The notes beneath the pieces are model-generated. The model was not told where the DNA came from. It ran no database searches and saw nothing but the letters and a program-made list of their open reading frames with translations. Below are positions 22,768 through 31,249 of a stretch of DNA of 45,563 nucleotides, in pieces. Source of the stretch: Promicromonospora sukumoe 327MFSha3.1. Its GTDB lineage: Bacteria; Actinomycetota; Actinomycetes; Actinomycetales; Cellulomonadaceae. Both the position numbers and the translations under genes were made by a program. The DNA lies in NCBI RefSeq assembly GCF_000385135.1, contig NZ_ARQM01000007.1, positions 1 to 45,563 on the forward strand, read 5' to 3'. Within the stretch, counting starts at the first letter, position 1. The number at the start of each line of letters is the position of its first letter.

Positions 22768-24642
22768 TCAGGAGGCCTCGTCGCCGCCCTTCTCGAAGGC
22801 GGCCGGACGCACCTGCACGGCGCGCACGCGGTCGACGTCGAGCTTGACGCTCCGGTCGAACCGGTAGATGCCGTTCTCCTCCTGGAACACGTCCGTCAGC
22901 TGCGTGTAGCAGTAGCCGAACATCCGCGGGTCGTCGAGCAGCGGGTCCGTCAGCCCGGCGAACCGGGTGTGGAACTCCTCCTCGTCGACGACGCGCTGGC
23001 CGTAGCCCCACGAGTCGGGCGAGCTGCCCGACGCGCTGGCCGCCGTCTCCGGGTTCCACCAGATGCCGCCGTACTCGCTGACGAAGTAGGGCTGGCCGTT
23101 GTACGGCTGCGAGATCGGCGTGCCGTTGTCCCGCTCGTTGCCGTACGGCTTGCCCTCGGCCAGGCCGCCCACCAGCTCGGTGAACTTGGCCGGGTCCTGC
23201 TCGTACAGGTGCGAGTCCCACACGTCCGTCTCGAGCACGCGGTGCGAGTAGCCGCTCGCGTCCAGTACGGGCCGCGACGGGTCCGCCACCTTCGTGGCCA
23301 GCCACATGGCGCGCGTCACGTCGTCGAGCTGCGTGATGCGGTCGTGCAGGTCCTGGTGCGTCTCGTTGAGCGGGCACCAGCCGATGATCGACGGGTGGTT
23401 GTGGTCGCGCTGCAGCGCCTCCAGCCACTCGGCGACGAACGACGTCGTCTGCTTCTGGCCGTCCTGCGGCGTGCCGTAGCCGCTGACGCCCCAGTCGCCG
23501 AACTCGCCCCACACGAGGTAGCCGAGCCGGTCCGCGTGGAACAGGTAGCGCTCCTCGAAGACCTTCTGGTGCAGGCGCGCGCCGTTGAACCCGGCTTCCA
23601 GGCCCAGCTCGATGTCGCGCACCAGCGCGGCGTCGGACGGCGCCGTCATGAGCGACTCCGGCCAGTAGCCCTGGTCCAGCACGAGCCGCTGGAACACGTG
23701 CTCGCCGTTGATCTTGATCGCCTGACCGTCGATCGAGACCGAGCGCAGGCCCGCGTACGAGCGCACCGAGTCCACCACGGCGCCGTCGGCGTCGCGCAGC
23801 TCGATGTCCACCCCGTAGAGGTGCGGGTCCGCCGTGCCCCAGGTGCGCACGCGGTCCGCCGGGACGACGACGCGCAGCGCCGGCGCCAGGTCGAGGTCGG
23901 CGCGCGCGGTGGCGCTCGCGACCTCGCCGTCGGCGTCGGTCACCGTGACGGAGACCGTGTAGCCCCGGCGGTTGGCCGAGAGCGGCACGACGACGTCGAA
24001 CGCCGAGCTCGACAGGTCGGGCGTGATCCGCGGGCGGCGCACGTGCACGGCCGGCACGGGCTCCAGCCACACCGTCTGCCAGATCCCCGTGGTGCGCGTG
24101 TAGTTGCACTCGAAGTTGGCGTAGCGGTTGGACTGCTTGCCGCGGGCCTGCGGCCCGTGGCGCGTGTCCCGGGCCCGGACGACGACGGTCACGGTGTCGC
24201 CGGGGGCGGCGACACCGTGCAGGTCGGCCACGAACGGCGTGAAGCCGCCGCGGTGCCGCACCACCTCGGTGCCGTCGACCCACACGGTCGCGTCGTGGTC
24301 CACGGCCCCGAAGTGCAGCAGCACGTGGGGGTCGTCGCCGACGGCGGACCAGTCCGCGGGCACGGTGATCTCGCGGCGGTACCAGACCGCCTCGAGGAAG
24401 TCGGTGTTCTCGATGCCGGACAGCTCCGACTCCGGGGCGAACGGCACGGTGATCTCGGCCTGGAGCGGCCGCTCGACGAGACCGCGCTCCAGACCGGAGT
24501 CGCCCGCGTCGATCTCGAACTGCCAGGTTCCGTTGAGGTTGAGCCAGCGGTCCCGGACCAGCTGGGGCCGGGGGTACTCGGGGCGCGGGACGGCGGTCGC
24601 CGTCGGTGTGCCCTCGGGCGAGAAGCGGTCGAGGAAAGTCAT
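22768..24642 (-). CDS. Glycoside hydrolase family 2 protein
   Basis: 624 residues, cytoplasmic (no signal peptide). The jelly-roll sugar-binding domain (about 25-200), an Ig-like domain (about 205-300) and the TIM barrel follow the GH2 order. The acid/base is E427 in CPLNETHQD and the nucleophile E523 in YFVSEYGG. GH2 members cut beta-galactosides, beta-glucuronides or beta-mannosides; the type here cannot be fixed. The ATG at 24642 has GGAG six nucleotides upstream. Longer in-frame starts at 24654 and 24699 lack one. It is downstream of the LacI gene, with an AACGTT operator between them, and serves the transporter on the other side. Confidence 0.92.
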   Translation of the reverse strand: MTFLDRFSPEGTPTATAVPRPEYPRPQLVRDRWLNLNGTWQFEIDAGDSGLERGLVERPLQAEITVPFAPESELSGIENTDFLEAVWYRREITVPADWSAVGDDPHVLLHFGAVDHDATVWVDGTEVVRHRGGFTPFVADLHGVAAPGDTVTVVVRARDTRHGPQARGKQSNRYANFECNYTRTTGIWQTVWLEPVPAVHVRRPRITPDLSSSAFDVVVPLSANRRGYTVSVTVTDADGEVASATARADLDLAPALRVVVPADRVRTWGTADPHLYGVDIELRDADGAVVDSVRSYAGLRSVSIDGQAIKINGEHVFQRLVLDQGYWPESLMTAPSDAALVRDIELGLEAGFNGARLHQKVFEERYLFHADRLGYLVWGEFGDWGVSGYGTPQDGQKQTTSFVAEWLEALQRDHNHPSIIGWCPLNETHQDLHDRITQLDDVTRAMWLATKVADPSRPVLDASGYSHRVLETDVWDSHLYEQDPAKFTELVGGLAEGKPYGNERDNGTPISQPYNGQPYFVSEYGGIWWNPETAASASGSSPDSWGYGQRVVDEEEFHTRFAGLTDPLLDDPRMFGYCYTQLTDVFQEENGIYRFDRSVKLDVDRVRAVQVRPAAFEKGGDEAS

Positions 24643-24701
24643 CAGCTGCTCCATTGCGTCTACGACAGGTGCGCGGTGATTCAACACGTCTTCCGCCAAG
24701 A

Positions 24702-24715
24702 ATGCAACGTTGTAT
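24702..24715. promoter_or_regulatory. LacI-type operator before the GH2 gene
   Basis: ATGCAACGTTGTAT is a 14-bp palindrome with one mismatch, centred on AACGTT, 60 nt upstream of the GH2 start. The same core occurs twice in the LacI/transporter gap (25857-25880), so one repressor likely controls all three. Confidence 0.7.
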
Positions 24716-24760
24716 CAACCGGGCGACCCGGCGACGCCCCGGACCAGGGGCGTCACCAGG

Positions 24761-25798
24761 TCACGCGCGGCTGCTCTCGCGAACCAGCAGGCGGTGCGGA
24801 ACCACCTCGTCGACCGGCTCGACGGAGCGGTTCTCGAGCTGCGCGATGATCCGGTCCACCGCCGTCTCCGCGATCGCCCGCAGGTCGGGCGCCACCGTGG
24901 TCAGCGTGGGGTTCGAGAACCGGCCGTCCTCCGTGTTGTCCCAGCCGGTCACGGCGACGTCCTCGGGCACCCGCACCCCGTTGCGGCGCAGCGCGTACAG
25001 CGCGCCGAGGGCGAGCTCGTCGTTGGCGCACACGATGCCGTCGACCTGGTCGATCCGGGGCAGCACCGACTCCACGGTGGCCGCGCCGGCCGGCCGGGAG
25101 AACTGCGGGCACTGGAGCACCCAGCGCTCGTCGGCCTCCAGGCCGGCCGCGACGTGGGCGTCCAGGAAGCCCTGCACGCGCTGCGCACCCGTCCGGCCCG
25201 CGCCGGGCGGCTCCGCCCCCAGGAAGGCCAGCCGGCGTCGTCCGGTGTCCAGCAGATGCCTGGTGACCTGCGCCGCGGCGTCCACGTTGTCGATGCTCAC
25301 GTGGTCCGTGCGGCGCTCGCGGGCGGGGTCCGGGTCGGCCCGCTCGCCCAGCAGCACCAGCGGCACGGTGCCGCGCACCTCGTCGACCTCGGCGGGGTTC
25401 AGCTCCAGCGGGGAGAAGATGATCCCGTCGATCGCCTGCACGTCGAACCCCCGCGCCACCTCCAGCTCGGTCTCGCGCGAGGACCGGGTCTCCTCGATGA
25501 GCACCCGGTAGCCCCGGTCGCCCCCGACGTCGATCATCTCGTGGGCCAGCACCGAGAAGTACGGCGCGTGCACCCACGGCACCGCCAGGGCGAGCGTGTT
25601 GGTGCGGCCCCGCCGCAGCTGGCGGCCGGCGAGGTTGGGCCGGTAGCCGAGCTCCGCGATCACCGCCTCCACGCGTGAGCGCGTGGCGTCCCCCACCCGG
25701 CCCGTGTCGTTGACGACGTTCGACACGGTCTTCCACGAGACCCCCGCCGCCGCCGCGACCTCTTTGATCCCTACCCGTCGGCCACCTTGCTCGGACAA
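24761..25798 (-). CDS. LacI family transcriptional repressor
   Basis: 345 residues. The HTH at about 10-56 (VGIKEVAAAAGVSWKTVSNV, then GDATRSRVEAVIAELGYRPN, LAGRQLRRGRT) is followed by a sugar-binding core with NTLALAVPW, IDGIIFSPL, VSIDNVDAA, GIVCANDELALGAL and VAVTGWDNTEDG. The start is a TTG at 25798, six nucleotides after GGAAGGAAG; no ATG or GTG fits. It is divergent from the sugar importer and upstream of the GH2 gene. AACGTT palindromes lie in both gaps. Release on binding an imported sugar, or its breakdown product, is the expected mode. Confidence 0.93.
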   Translation of the reverse strand: MSEQGGRRVGIKEVAAAAGVSWKTVSNVVNDTGRVGDATRSRVEAVIAELGYRPNLAGRQLRRGRTNTLALAVPWVHAPYFSVLAHEMIDVGGDRGYRVLIEETRSSRETELEVARGFDVQAIDGIIFSPLELNPAEVDEVRGTVPLVLLGERADPDPARERRTDHVSIDNVDAAAQVTRHLLDTGRRRLAFLGAEPPGAGRTGAQRVQGFLDAHVAAGLEADERWVLQCPQFSRPAGAATVESVLPRIDQVDGIVCANDELALGALYALRRNGVRVPEDVAVTGWDNTEDGRFSNPTLTTVAPDLRAIAETAVDRIIAQLENRSVEPVDEVVPHRLLVRESSRA

Positions 25799-25856
25799 GC
25801 TTCACTTCCTTCCACACCGCGCCTCTTGACTGGACGCCCGTCCTAGTCCATCGTGA

Positions 25857-25880
25857 TCCAACGTTGGAGCGCAACGTTGC
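25857..25880. promoter_or_regulatory. Double LacI-type operator in the divergent gap
   Basis: TCCAACGTTGGA (25857-25868, perfect) and GCAACGTTGC (25871-25880, perfect) have centres 13 bp apart. They lie just ahead of the binding-protein ribosome-binding site. A TTGACT at 25826-25831 could be the plus-strand -35, placing the operators over the start of the transcript. Confidence 0.75.
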
Positions 25881-25897
25881 ACCATTGGAGGTCGATG

Positions 25898-27301
25898 ATG
25901 ACCGTAGTACGAGGACGTGGCATTCCGGGCCAAGGAAGCCCCGAGGCCATGTCGAGAGCCCGCAGCCTCTTGGGCAGTTCCGGGGGGCTGAGCAGGCGAG
26001 ACGTGCTCCGCGCGGCCCTCGTCGGGGCGGGCGGGATAGCGCTCGGCGGCGCGCTCGCCGGCTGCGCCACCCCCAGCGCCGCGGGCGCGGGAAAGACCTC
26101 CGTCATGGTCTGGGACCTGTTCTCGGGCGGTGACGGCGCGCTCATGCAGGAGATGGCGGGCGCGGTCGCCGCGGCCAACCCGGACATCGGCGTCGAGACG
26201 ACGACGCTCGCCTGGGGGCCGCCTTACTACACCAAGCTGGCGATGGCCTCGTCCGGCGGACGGCCGCCGGAGGCCGCCGTCATGCACATGTCCCGGCTCG
26301 CGGGCTACGCGCCGGGCGGGCTGCTGGAGCCGTTCGACCTCGACGCGCTGGCCGAGCTCGGGATCACCGAGGCCGACTTCGCGCCCGCGGTCTGGGAGAA
26401 GGCCCAGTTCGAGGGCCAGCTCTACGCGCTCCCGCTGGACACCCACCCGTACATCGCGTTCCACAACCCCGACATCGTGCAGCAGGCCGGCCTCGCCGGG
26501 GCCGACGGCAAGCTCGACCTGTCCGCCGTCGCCGGGGCCGACAAGTTCCTCGAGGCCGGGCGGGCCATGGCCGAGGTCACGGGCGAGACCGGCGTGAGCT
26601 GGGGCTACCAGCGTGACCCCGCCGGCTGCTGGCGCATGTTCTGGGGCCTCTACTCCCAGAACGGCGGCGGCTACGAGCTGACGCCGGGCCGCCCGGCGCA
26701 GCTCGACGAGACGGCCGCGACCGAGGTCTTCGAGTTCCTCCAGGAGATGGTCGACGGCAAGGTCGCCGCCAAGAACCAGGACGGCAACGCGGCCTCCGGC
26801 CGGTTCATGTCGAACCGGACCGGCCTGATGTTCGCCGGCGAGTGGGACCTGCCGATGTTCCGCGACGCGAACCCCGACGTCGGCGCCACACCGTTCCCCG
26901 CGGTCTTCGACACCCCGGCGAACTACGCCGACTCGCACGCGTTCGTGCTGCCCAAGCAGGGCACGCCGAACCCGGCGAAGCGCGAGGCGACCTACCGGGT
27001 GCTCGCGGGCCTCCTCAAGGAGGGCCTGACCTGGGCCTCGGCGGGGCACATCCCGGCCTACCAGCCCATCGTCAAGGAGCCCGCCTACCAGGAGCTCACC
27101 CCGCAGCGCGACTACGCGCCCGCGGCCGAGATCGCCGTCTTCGACCCCGACGCCTGGTTCACCGGCGGCGGCAGCGACTTCCAGACGCGCATGGCCGACG
27201 CCATGACCGACACCCTGGCCGGCAAGGCCCCGGCGCGCACCGCCGTGACCCGCATGCTGAGCGAGATGGACCGGTTCCTCTCCCAGCCCAACCCTGCCTG
27301 A
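25898..27301 (+). CDS. Sugar ABC transporter substrate-binding lipoprotein (Tat-type signal)
   Basis: 467 residues. The signal combines a twin-arginine motif (GLSRRDVLRAALVG, RR at 33-34) with a lipobox (LAGC, Cys 56), so it is probably exported folded through Tat and lipidated. The mature family 1 binding-protein fold includes SVMVWDLFSGGDGALMQEMA, LPLDTHPYIAFHNPDI and GLMFAGEWDLPMF. GGAGG at 25887-25891 favours the second ATG of an ATGATG pair (25898). It is the first gene of the LacI-controlled importer; its ligand is probably the glycan cut by the GH2 enzyme (inference). Confidence 0.92.
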   Translation: MTVVRGRGIPGQGSPEAMSRARSLLGSSGGLSRRDVLRAALVGAGGIALGGALAGCATPSAAGAGKTSVMVWDLFSGGDGALMQEMAGAVAAANPDIGVETTTLAWGPPYYTKLAMASSGGRPPEAAVMHMSRLAGYAPGGLLEPFDLDALAELGITEADFAPAVWEKAQFEGQLYALPLDTHPYIAFHNPDIVQQAGLAGADGKLDLSAVAGADKFLEAGRAMAEVTGETGVSWGYQRDPAGCWRMFWGLYSQNGGGYELTPGRPAQLDETAATEVFEFLQEMVDGKVAAKNQDGNAASGRFMSNRTGLMFAGEWDLPMFRDANPDVGATPFPAVFDTPANYADSHAFVLPKQGTPNPAKREATYRVLAGLLKEGLTWASAGHIPAYQPIVKEPAYQELTPQRDYAPAAEIAVFDPDAWFTGGGSDFQTRMADAMTDTLAGKAPARTAVTRMLSEMDRFLSQPNPA

Positions 27302-27315
27302 TCGAGAGGACGACG

Positions 27316-28284
27316 ATGACTGTCTCGAACGCCGGCGTCACGGCGCCCCCCGGAAGGGCGCCGTCCGACCCGAAGAGATCCCCCGGCCGGTCCGGTACCC
27401 GCACCGCCGCGACCGGCAAGTCCCTGCGTGAGCGGGACAAGTCCGGATACCTGTTCGTCGCGCCGTTCGCGGTCGCGACCGGGCTCTTCCTGCTGCTGCC
27501 CACGCTCTACGGCCTGTGGATGAGCTTCACGAACCAGAGCCTGACGGGCACCGGCAGCGAGTTCATCGGCTTCGCCAACTACGCCGAGGCCTTCAGCGAC
27601 CCGCAGGTCTGGCAGACGCTGTGGCACACCGTGTGGTTCACGGTGCTCAGCACGATCCCCCTGGTGGTCGTGGCCCTGGTGATGGCGCTGCTCGTGCACA
27701 CAGGCCTGCCGGGCCAGTGGGTGTGGCGCATGTCGTTCTTCGCCCCGTACCTGCTGACCAGCGCCGTCGTCTCCGCGCTGAGCAGCTGGCTGTTCCAGCC
27801 CGACATCGGCCTGCTCGACACGTGGTTCGCGGCTCTCGGCCTGCAGCCCGTGGGGTGGCTCACCGACGAGAACGTCGCGATGTTCTCCATCGCCGCCGTC
27901 ACGGTGTGGTGGACGGTCGGCTTCAACTTCCTGCTCTACCTGGCGGCCCTGCAGGGCATCCCGCAGCAGCAGTACGAGGCGGCCACGATCGACGGTGCCG
28001 GCGGCTGGCGGCGGCTGTTCTCCATCACGCTCCCGCAGCTGCGCACGATCACGGGCGTGATCGTGGTGCTTCAGCTCCTCGCCTCGCTGAAGGTGTTCGA
28101 CCAGATCTACCTGCTGACCGCGGGCGGACCGAACGGGAGCACCCGGCCGATCCTGGAGTACGTCTACGACACCGGCTTCACCAACTACCGGCTCGGGTAC
28201 GCCTCCGCGATCTCGTACGTCTTCTTCGCCCTGATTCTCGTGTTCGCTCTGGTTCGGCTGCTGCCGTCCAGGAAGGAGGCCTGA
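27316..28284 (+). CDS. Sugar ABC transporter permease (MalF-like)
   Basis: 322 residues. A basic N-terminal tail (about 45 residues) is followed by six helices, the first LFVAPFAVATGLFLLLPTLY. The EAA loop is IPQQQYEAATIDGAGGWRRL then FSITLPQLRTI. GAGAGGA precedes the ATG at 27316, 14 nt after the binding-protein stop. The next permease starts 1 nt after this stop, so the operon is tight. Confidence 0.94.
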   Translation: MTVSNAGVTAPPGRAPSDPKRSPGRSGTRTAATGKSLRERDKSGYLFVAPFAVATGLFLLLPTLYGLWMSFTNQSLTGTGSEFIGFANYAEAFSDPQVWQTLWHTVWFTVLSTIPLVVVALVMALLVHTGLPGQWVWRMSFFAPYLLTSAVVSALSSWLFQPDIGLLDTWFAALGLQPVGWLTDENVAMFSIAAVTVWWTVGFNFLLYLAALQGIPQQQYEAATIDGAGGWRRLFSITLPQLRTITGVIVVLQLLASLKVFDQIYLLTAGGPNGSTRPILEYVYDTGFTNYRLGYASAISYVFFALILVFALVRLLPSRKEA

Positions 28285-28285
28285 C

Positions 28286-29197
28286 ATGTCCGTCGCCGAA
28301 CTTGTCGCAGACCGCCGGACGCGGGCGCAGCAGGAGCGCGCCGAGAACCGGGCCCTCACCAAGCTGACGATCGGACCCTCGCCCTGGGTGCGCGTCGCGT
28401 CCCTGGCCGCCCTCGTCGTCCTGGCCGCCCTCTGGCTGCTCCCCGTGGCCTGGGGTGCGGTCACCAGCTTCAAGCACGAGGCCGAGGCCGCGCTGCCGGC
28501 GTCGTGGTGGCCCACCATGGGGTGGACGCTCGACGCCTACCAGCAGGTGCTCAGCAACAGCGACCTGCTGATCTGGATGTGGAACAGCCTGGTCGTGGCC
28601 GGACTGGTCACGCTCCTGACCGTGCTGATCTCCGCGATGGCCGCCTTCGCGTTCTCGCAGACGGTGTTCAAGGGCCGGAGCCTGCTCCAGTGGCTGACCA
28701 TCGCGTCGATCATGATGCCCGGCCAGATCCTCATCGTGCCGCTGTTCCGGCAGATGCAGGTGATGGGCCTGGTGGACACGTTCGCAGGCATCGTGCTCCC
28801 GCAGATCGTGGCTCCCGTGATGGTGTTCATCCTCAAGCGGTTCTTCGACGCCATCCCCAGCGAGCTGCTCGACGCCGCCCGCATCGACGGGGCGGGCACG
28901 TGGCGGCTGTTCTGGACCATCGTCCTGCCGCTGTCGCGGTCGATCCTCGTGGCCGTCGCGATCTTCGTGTTCATCGGCGCGTGGAACAACTTCCTGTGGC
29001 CGTTCATCGTCACCACGGACCCGCAGTTCATGACCCTGCCGGTCGGCCTGTCCACCGTGAAGAACGCCTACGGCGTGCAGTACGCGCAGAACATGGCGTC
29101 CGCGATGATCGCGGCGCTCCCGCTGCTCATCGTGTTCATGCTGTTCCAGCGGCGCATCGTCCAGGGTGTCGCGACCACGGGCATGGGTGGGCAGTAG
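28286..29197 (+). CDS. Sugar ABC transporter permease (MalG-like)
   Basis: 303 residues with six helices. The EAA loop reads IPSELLDAARIDGAGTWRLF then WTIVLPLSRSIL, and the conserved GAWNNFLWPFIV follows. AGGAGG within the end of the previous gene serves as ribosome-binding site. It completes the channel of the LacI-controlled importer. As with the 15.7-kb operon, no ATPase gene is present. No hairpin follows the stop; the App1 promoter begins within a few bases. Confidence 0.94.
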   Translation: MSVAELVADRRTRAQQERAENRALTKLTIGPSPWVRVASLAALVVLAALWLLPVAWGAVTSFKHEAEAALPASWWPTMGWTLDAYQQVLSNSDLLIWMWNSLVVAGLVTLLTVLISAMAAFAFSQTVFKGRSLLQWLTIASIMMPGQILIVPLFRQMQVMGLVDTFAGIVLPQIVAPVMVFILKRFFDAIPSELLDAARIDGAGTWRLFWTIVLPLSRSILVAVAIFVFIGAWNNFLWPFIVTTDPQFMTLPVGLSTVKNAYGVQYAQNMASAMIAALPLLIVFMLFQRRIVQGVATTGMGGQ

Positions 29198-29202
29198 TAC
29201 GC

Positions 29203-29208
29203 GACAAT
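29203..29208 (+). promoter_or_regulatory. -10 element (GACAAT) of the App1-like gene
   Basis: GACAAT ends 5 nt before the GTG at 29214, and there is no ribosome-binding site. It would yield a leaderless transcript beginning at the start codon. Confidence 0.4.
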
Positions 29209-29213
29209 CGGGT

Positions 29214-30368
29214 GTGGCCACTCCGACCCCGCACCCTTCGCAGCGCCCGCACCTCGCCGCGGTCGTGGAGGACCACCTCTACGCCGCGGCGGGGTGGGTG
29301 CTCGCCCGCGCGGGCTGGCAGCCCCGCCTGGAGCCGTACGCCGGGTACGGCACGCCGGACAAGGTGCGGGTGCTCGCCCGCGTGGTGCTCTCGCCGCGGC
29401 GCCCCGGCACGCCGAACCGTGACGCCGTCCGGGCCGGACGGCGCGGGTTCCGACACTTCCTCACCGTGCCCGCGCCCCACCGCCGGGTGCGGATCGAGGC
29501 GGGCGGCAGCACCTCCGAGCTGACGAGCGACCGGGCCGGCTACGTCGACGTCGAGCTCCCCGCCGGCGCCCCGCTCTCCGACGGCTGGCACACCGCGCTG
29601 CTGACCTGCCTCGACGCCCCCGAACCGACCGAGGCCGAGGCCCCGATCCGGGTGCTCGACGAGCGCACGCGGCTCGGCGTGGTCAGCGACATCGACGACA
29701 CGACCATGGTCACCGCCGTGCCCCGGCCCCTGCTCGCGGCCTGGAACACGTTCGTGCGGCACTCCAGCGCGCGGCGGGCCGTGCCGGGCATGCCCGAGCT
29801 GTACCGGAGCATCCAGCAGGCCCACCCCGACGCCGCCTTCTTCTACCTGTCGACCGGCGCCTGGAACACCGCGGGCACCCTGCGCGCGTTCCTCTCGCGC
29901 CACGCGTACCCGCCGGGCCCCCTGCTGCTGACCGACTGGGGCCCCACGCTCACCGGCTGGTTCCGCAGCGGCCAGGCGCACAAGCGGGCGAGCCTCGAGC
30001 TGCTCATGACGTGGTTCCCGCACGTGCGCTGGGTGCTCATCGGCGACGACGGCCAGCACGACGTCGCGATCTACCAGGAGGCCGCGCGCCGGCGGCCCGA
30101 CCGGGTGCGGGTCGTCGCGATCCGGCAGCTCACCGGCGGGCAGCAGGTGCTGGCCGGGAACGCGCCGCACGTGGGGAACGGGTCGCACACGGGGCACGGC
30201 TCGCGGACCGGGAGCGGGTCGCGGGGCGGCGCGGCGGCGTCCGGCACCGGCGGGCCGCCGGTGCCGATCGTGGCCGGCCAGGACGGGGACGAGCTCGCCC
30301 GCCGCCTGGCCGCCGTACCGGACGTGCTCGGTGACGTGGAGCCGGGTTCGGGCCCGGACCAGGACTAG
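29214..30368 (+). CDS. App1-like phosphatase (DUF2183)
   Basis: 384 residues. The HAD-type motif VVSDIDDTTMVT (D159-I-D161) is the nucleophile/acid pair of the App1 phosphatidate phosphatase family. FFYLSTGAWNTAGTLRAFLS, LLLTDWGPT and VLIGDDGQHDVAIYQEAA are the other conserved blocks. It dephosphorylates lipids in yeast; the bacterial substrates are not established. A Gly/Ser/His-rich low-complexity stretch (about 317-350, GNGSHTGHGSRTGSGSRGG) interrupts the C-terminal part before VPIVAGQDGDELARRL. The GTG at 29214 is chosen for the upstream -10 spacing. It converges with the SDR gene across 10 nt. Confidence 0.88.
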   Translation: MATPTPHPSQRPHLAAVVEDHLYAAAGWVLARAGWQPRLEPYAGYGTPDKVRVLARVVLSPRRPGTPNRDAVRAGRRGFRHFLTVPAPHRRVRIEAGGSTSELTSDRAGYVDVELPAGAPLSDGWHTALLTCLDAPEPTEAEAPIRVLDERTRLGVVSDIDDTTMVTAVPRPLLAAWNTFVRHSSARRAVPGMPELYRSIQQAHPDAAFFYLSTGAWNTAGTLRAFLSRHAYPPGPLLLTDWGPTLTGWFRSGQAHKRASLELLMTWFPHVRWVLIGDDGQHDVAIYQEAARRRPDRVRVVAIRQLTGGQQVLAGNAPHVGNGSHTGHGSRTGSGSRGGAAASGTGGPPVPIVAGQDGDELARRLAAVPDVLGDVEPGSGPDQD

Positions 30369-30378
30369 ACCCGGCGGG

Positions 30379-31131
30379 TCAGACCTGGTTCGCCCCGCCG
30401 TCGACGTACAGGTTCGCGCCGACGACGTAGCTGCTCTGCTCCGAGGCGAGGAACGCCACGGCCGCGGCGACCTCCTCGGCCTCACCCATGCGACCCCTCG
30501 GCACCGTCCCGGCGGCGTACTCCCGGATCGCCCCCATGGCCTCCTCGCCGCCGTTGATGGCGGTGCCGCCGGGCGTCTCGATCCAGCCCGGGGAGATCAC
30601 GTTGACCCGGATGCCGCGGTCCTTGAGCTCGGCGGACCAGGTCCGGGCGAAGGACCGGACGGCGGCCTTGGACGCCGCGTAGGCGCCGAACGCCGCCATG
30701 CCCCGGTCGGCGGCCGTCGAACCGGTCAGGATCACCGAGGCGCCATCGTTGAGCAGCGGCAACGCCTTCTGCACGGTGAACAGCACGCCCCTGGTGTTGA
30801 CGCCGAAGGTCTGGTCGAAGTGCTCCTCGGTGGTCTGGTCCAGCGTCACGAACGCGCCGACCGCCGCGTTCGCCACGAGCACGTCCAGCCCCTTGCCCCG
30901 CGCCCTGACCGCCGCGTAGAGCCGGTCCAGGTCCGCCAGGCTTGCGACGTCGCCGGCCACGCCCGTGGCCCGGTCCTCGCCGATGGTCTTGACGGCGGCC
31001 TCCAGCTCGGCCTCACGCCGGCCGGTGACGAACACGTGCGCGCCCTCGTCCGCCAGCCGCACCGCGCTCGACAGGCCGATGCCGGTGCTGCCCCCGGTGA
31101 CGACCGCCGTCCTGCCTTCCAGCTGTCCCAT
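30379..31131 (-). CDS. SDR family oxidoreductase (FabG-like)
   Basis: 250 residues, classical SDR. The cofactor motif is TGGSTGIG (residues 12-19), then NAAVGA, the catalytic STAAD serine region, and Y-x3-K in YAASK. The C-terminus VVGANLYVDGGANQV is typical. GGAGAG precedes the ATG at 31131. It is divergent from the AraC regulator, a common pairing in which the regulator controls the oxidoreductase. The substrate is unknown; the FabG annotation would overstate it. Confidence 0.9.
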   Translation of the reverse strand: MGQLEGRTAVVTGGSTGIGLSSAVRLADEGAHVFVTGRREAELEAAVKTIGEDRATGVAGDVASLADLDRLYAAVRARGKGLDVLVANAAVGAFVTLDQTTEEHFDQTFGVNTRGVLFTVQKALPLLNDGASVILTGSTAADRGMAAFGAYAASKAAVRSFARTWSAELKDRGIRVNVISPGWIETPGGTAINGGEEAMGAIREYAAGTVPRGRMGEAEEVAAAVAFLASEQSSYVVGANLYVDGGANQV

Positions 31132-31249
31132 GTCGATCTCTCCGTCGCTCTCTCGTGTCGAGTGGTACGACATCGATCCTGCGCGCGTCGTGGCGTACGA
31201 TCCATCGCGTAGAGTCCGGGATTCTTTACGCATCGTCCATGGGGTTGCC

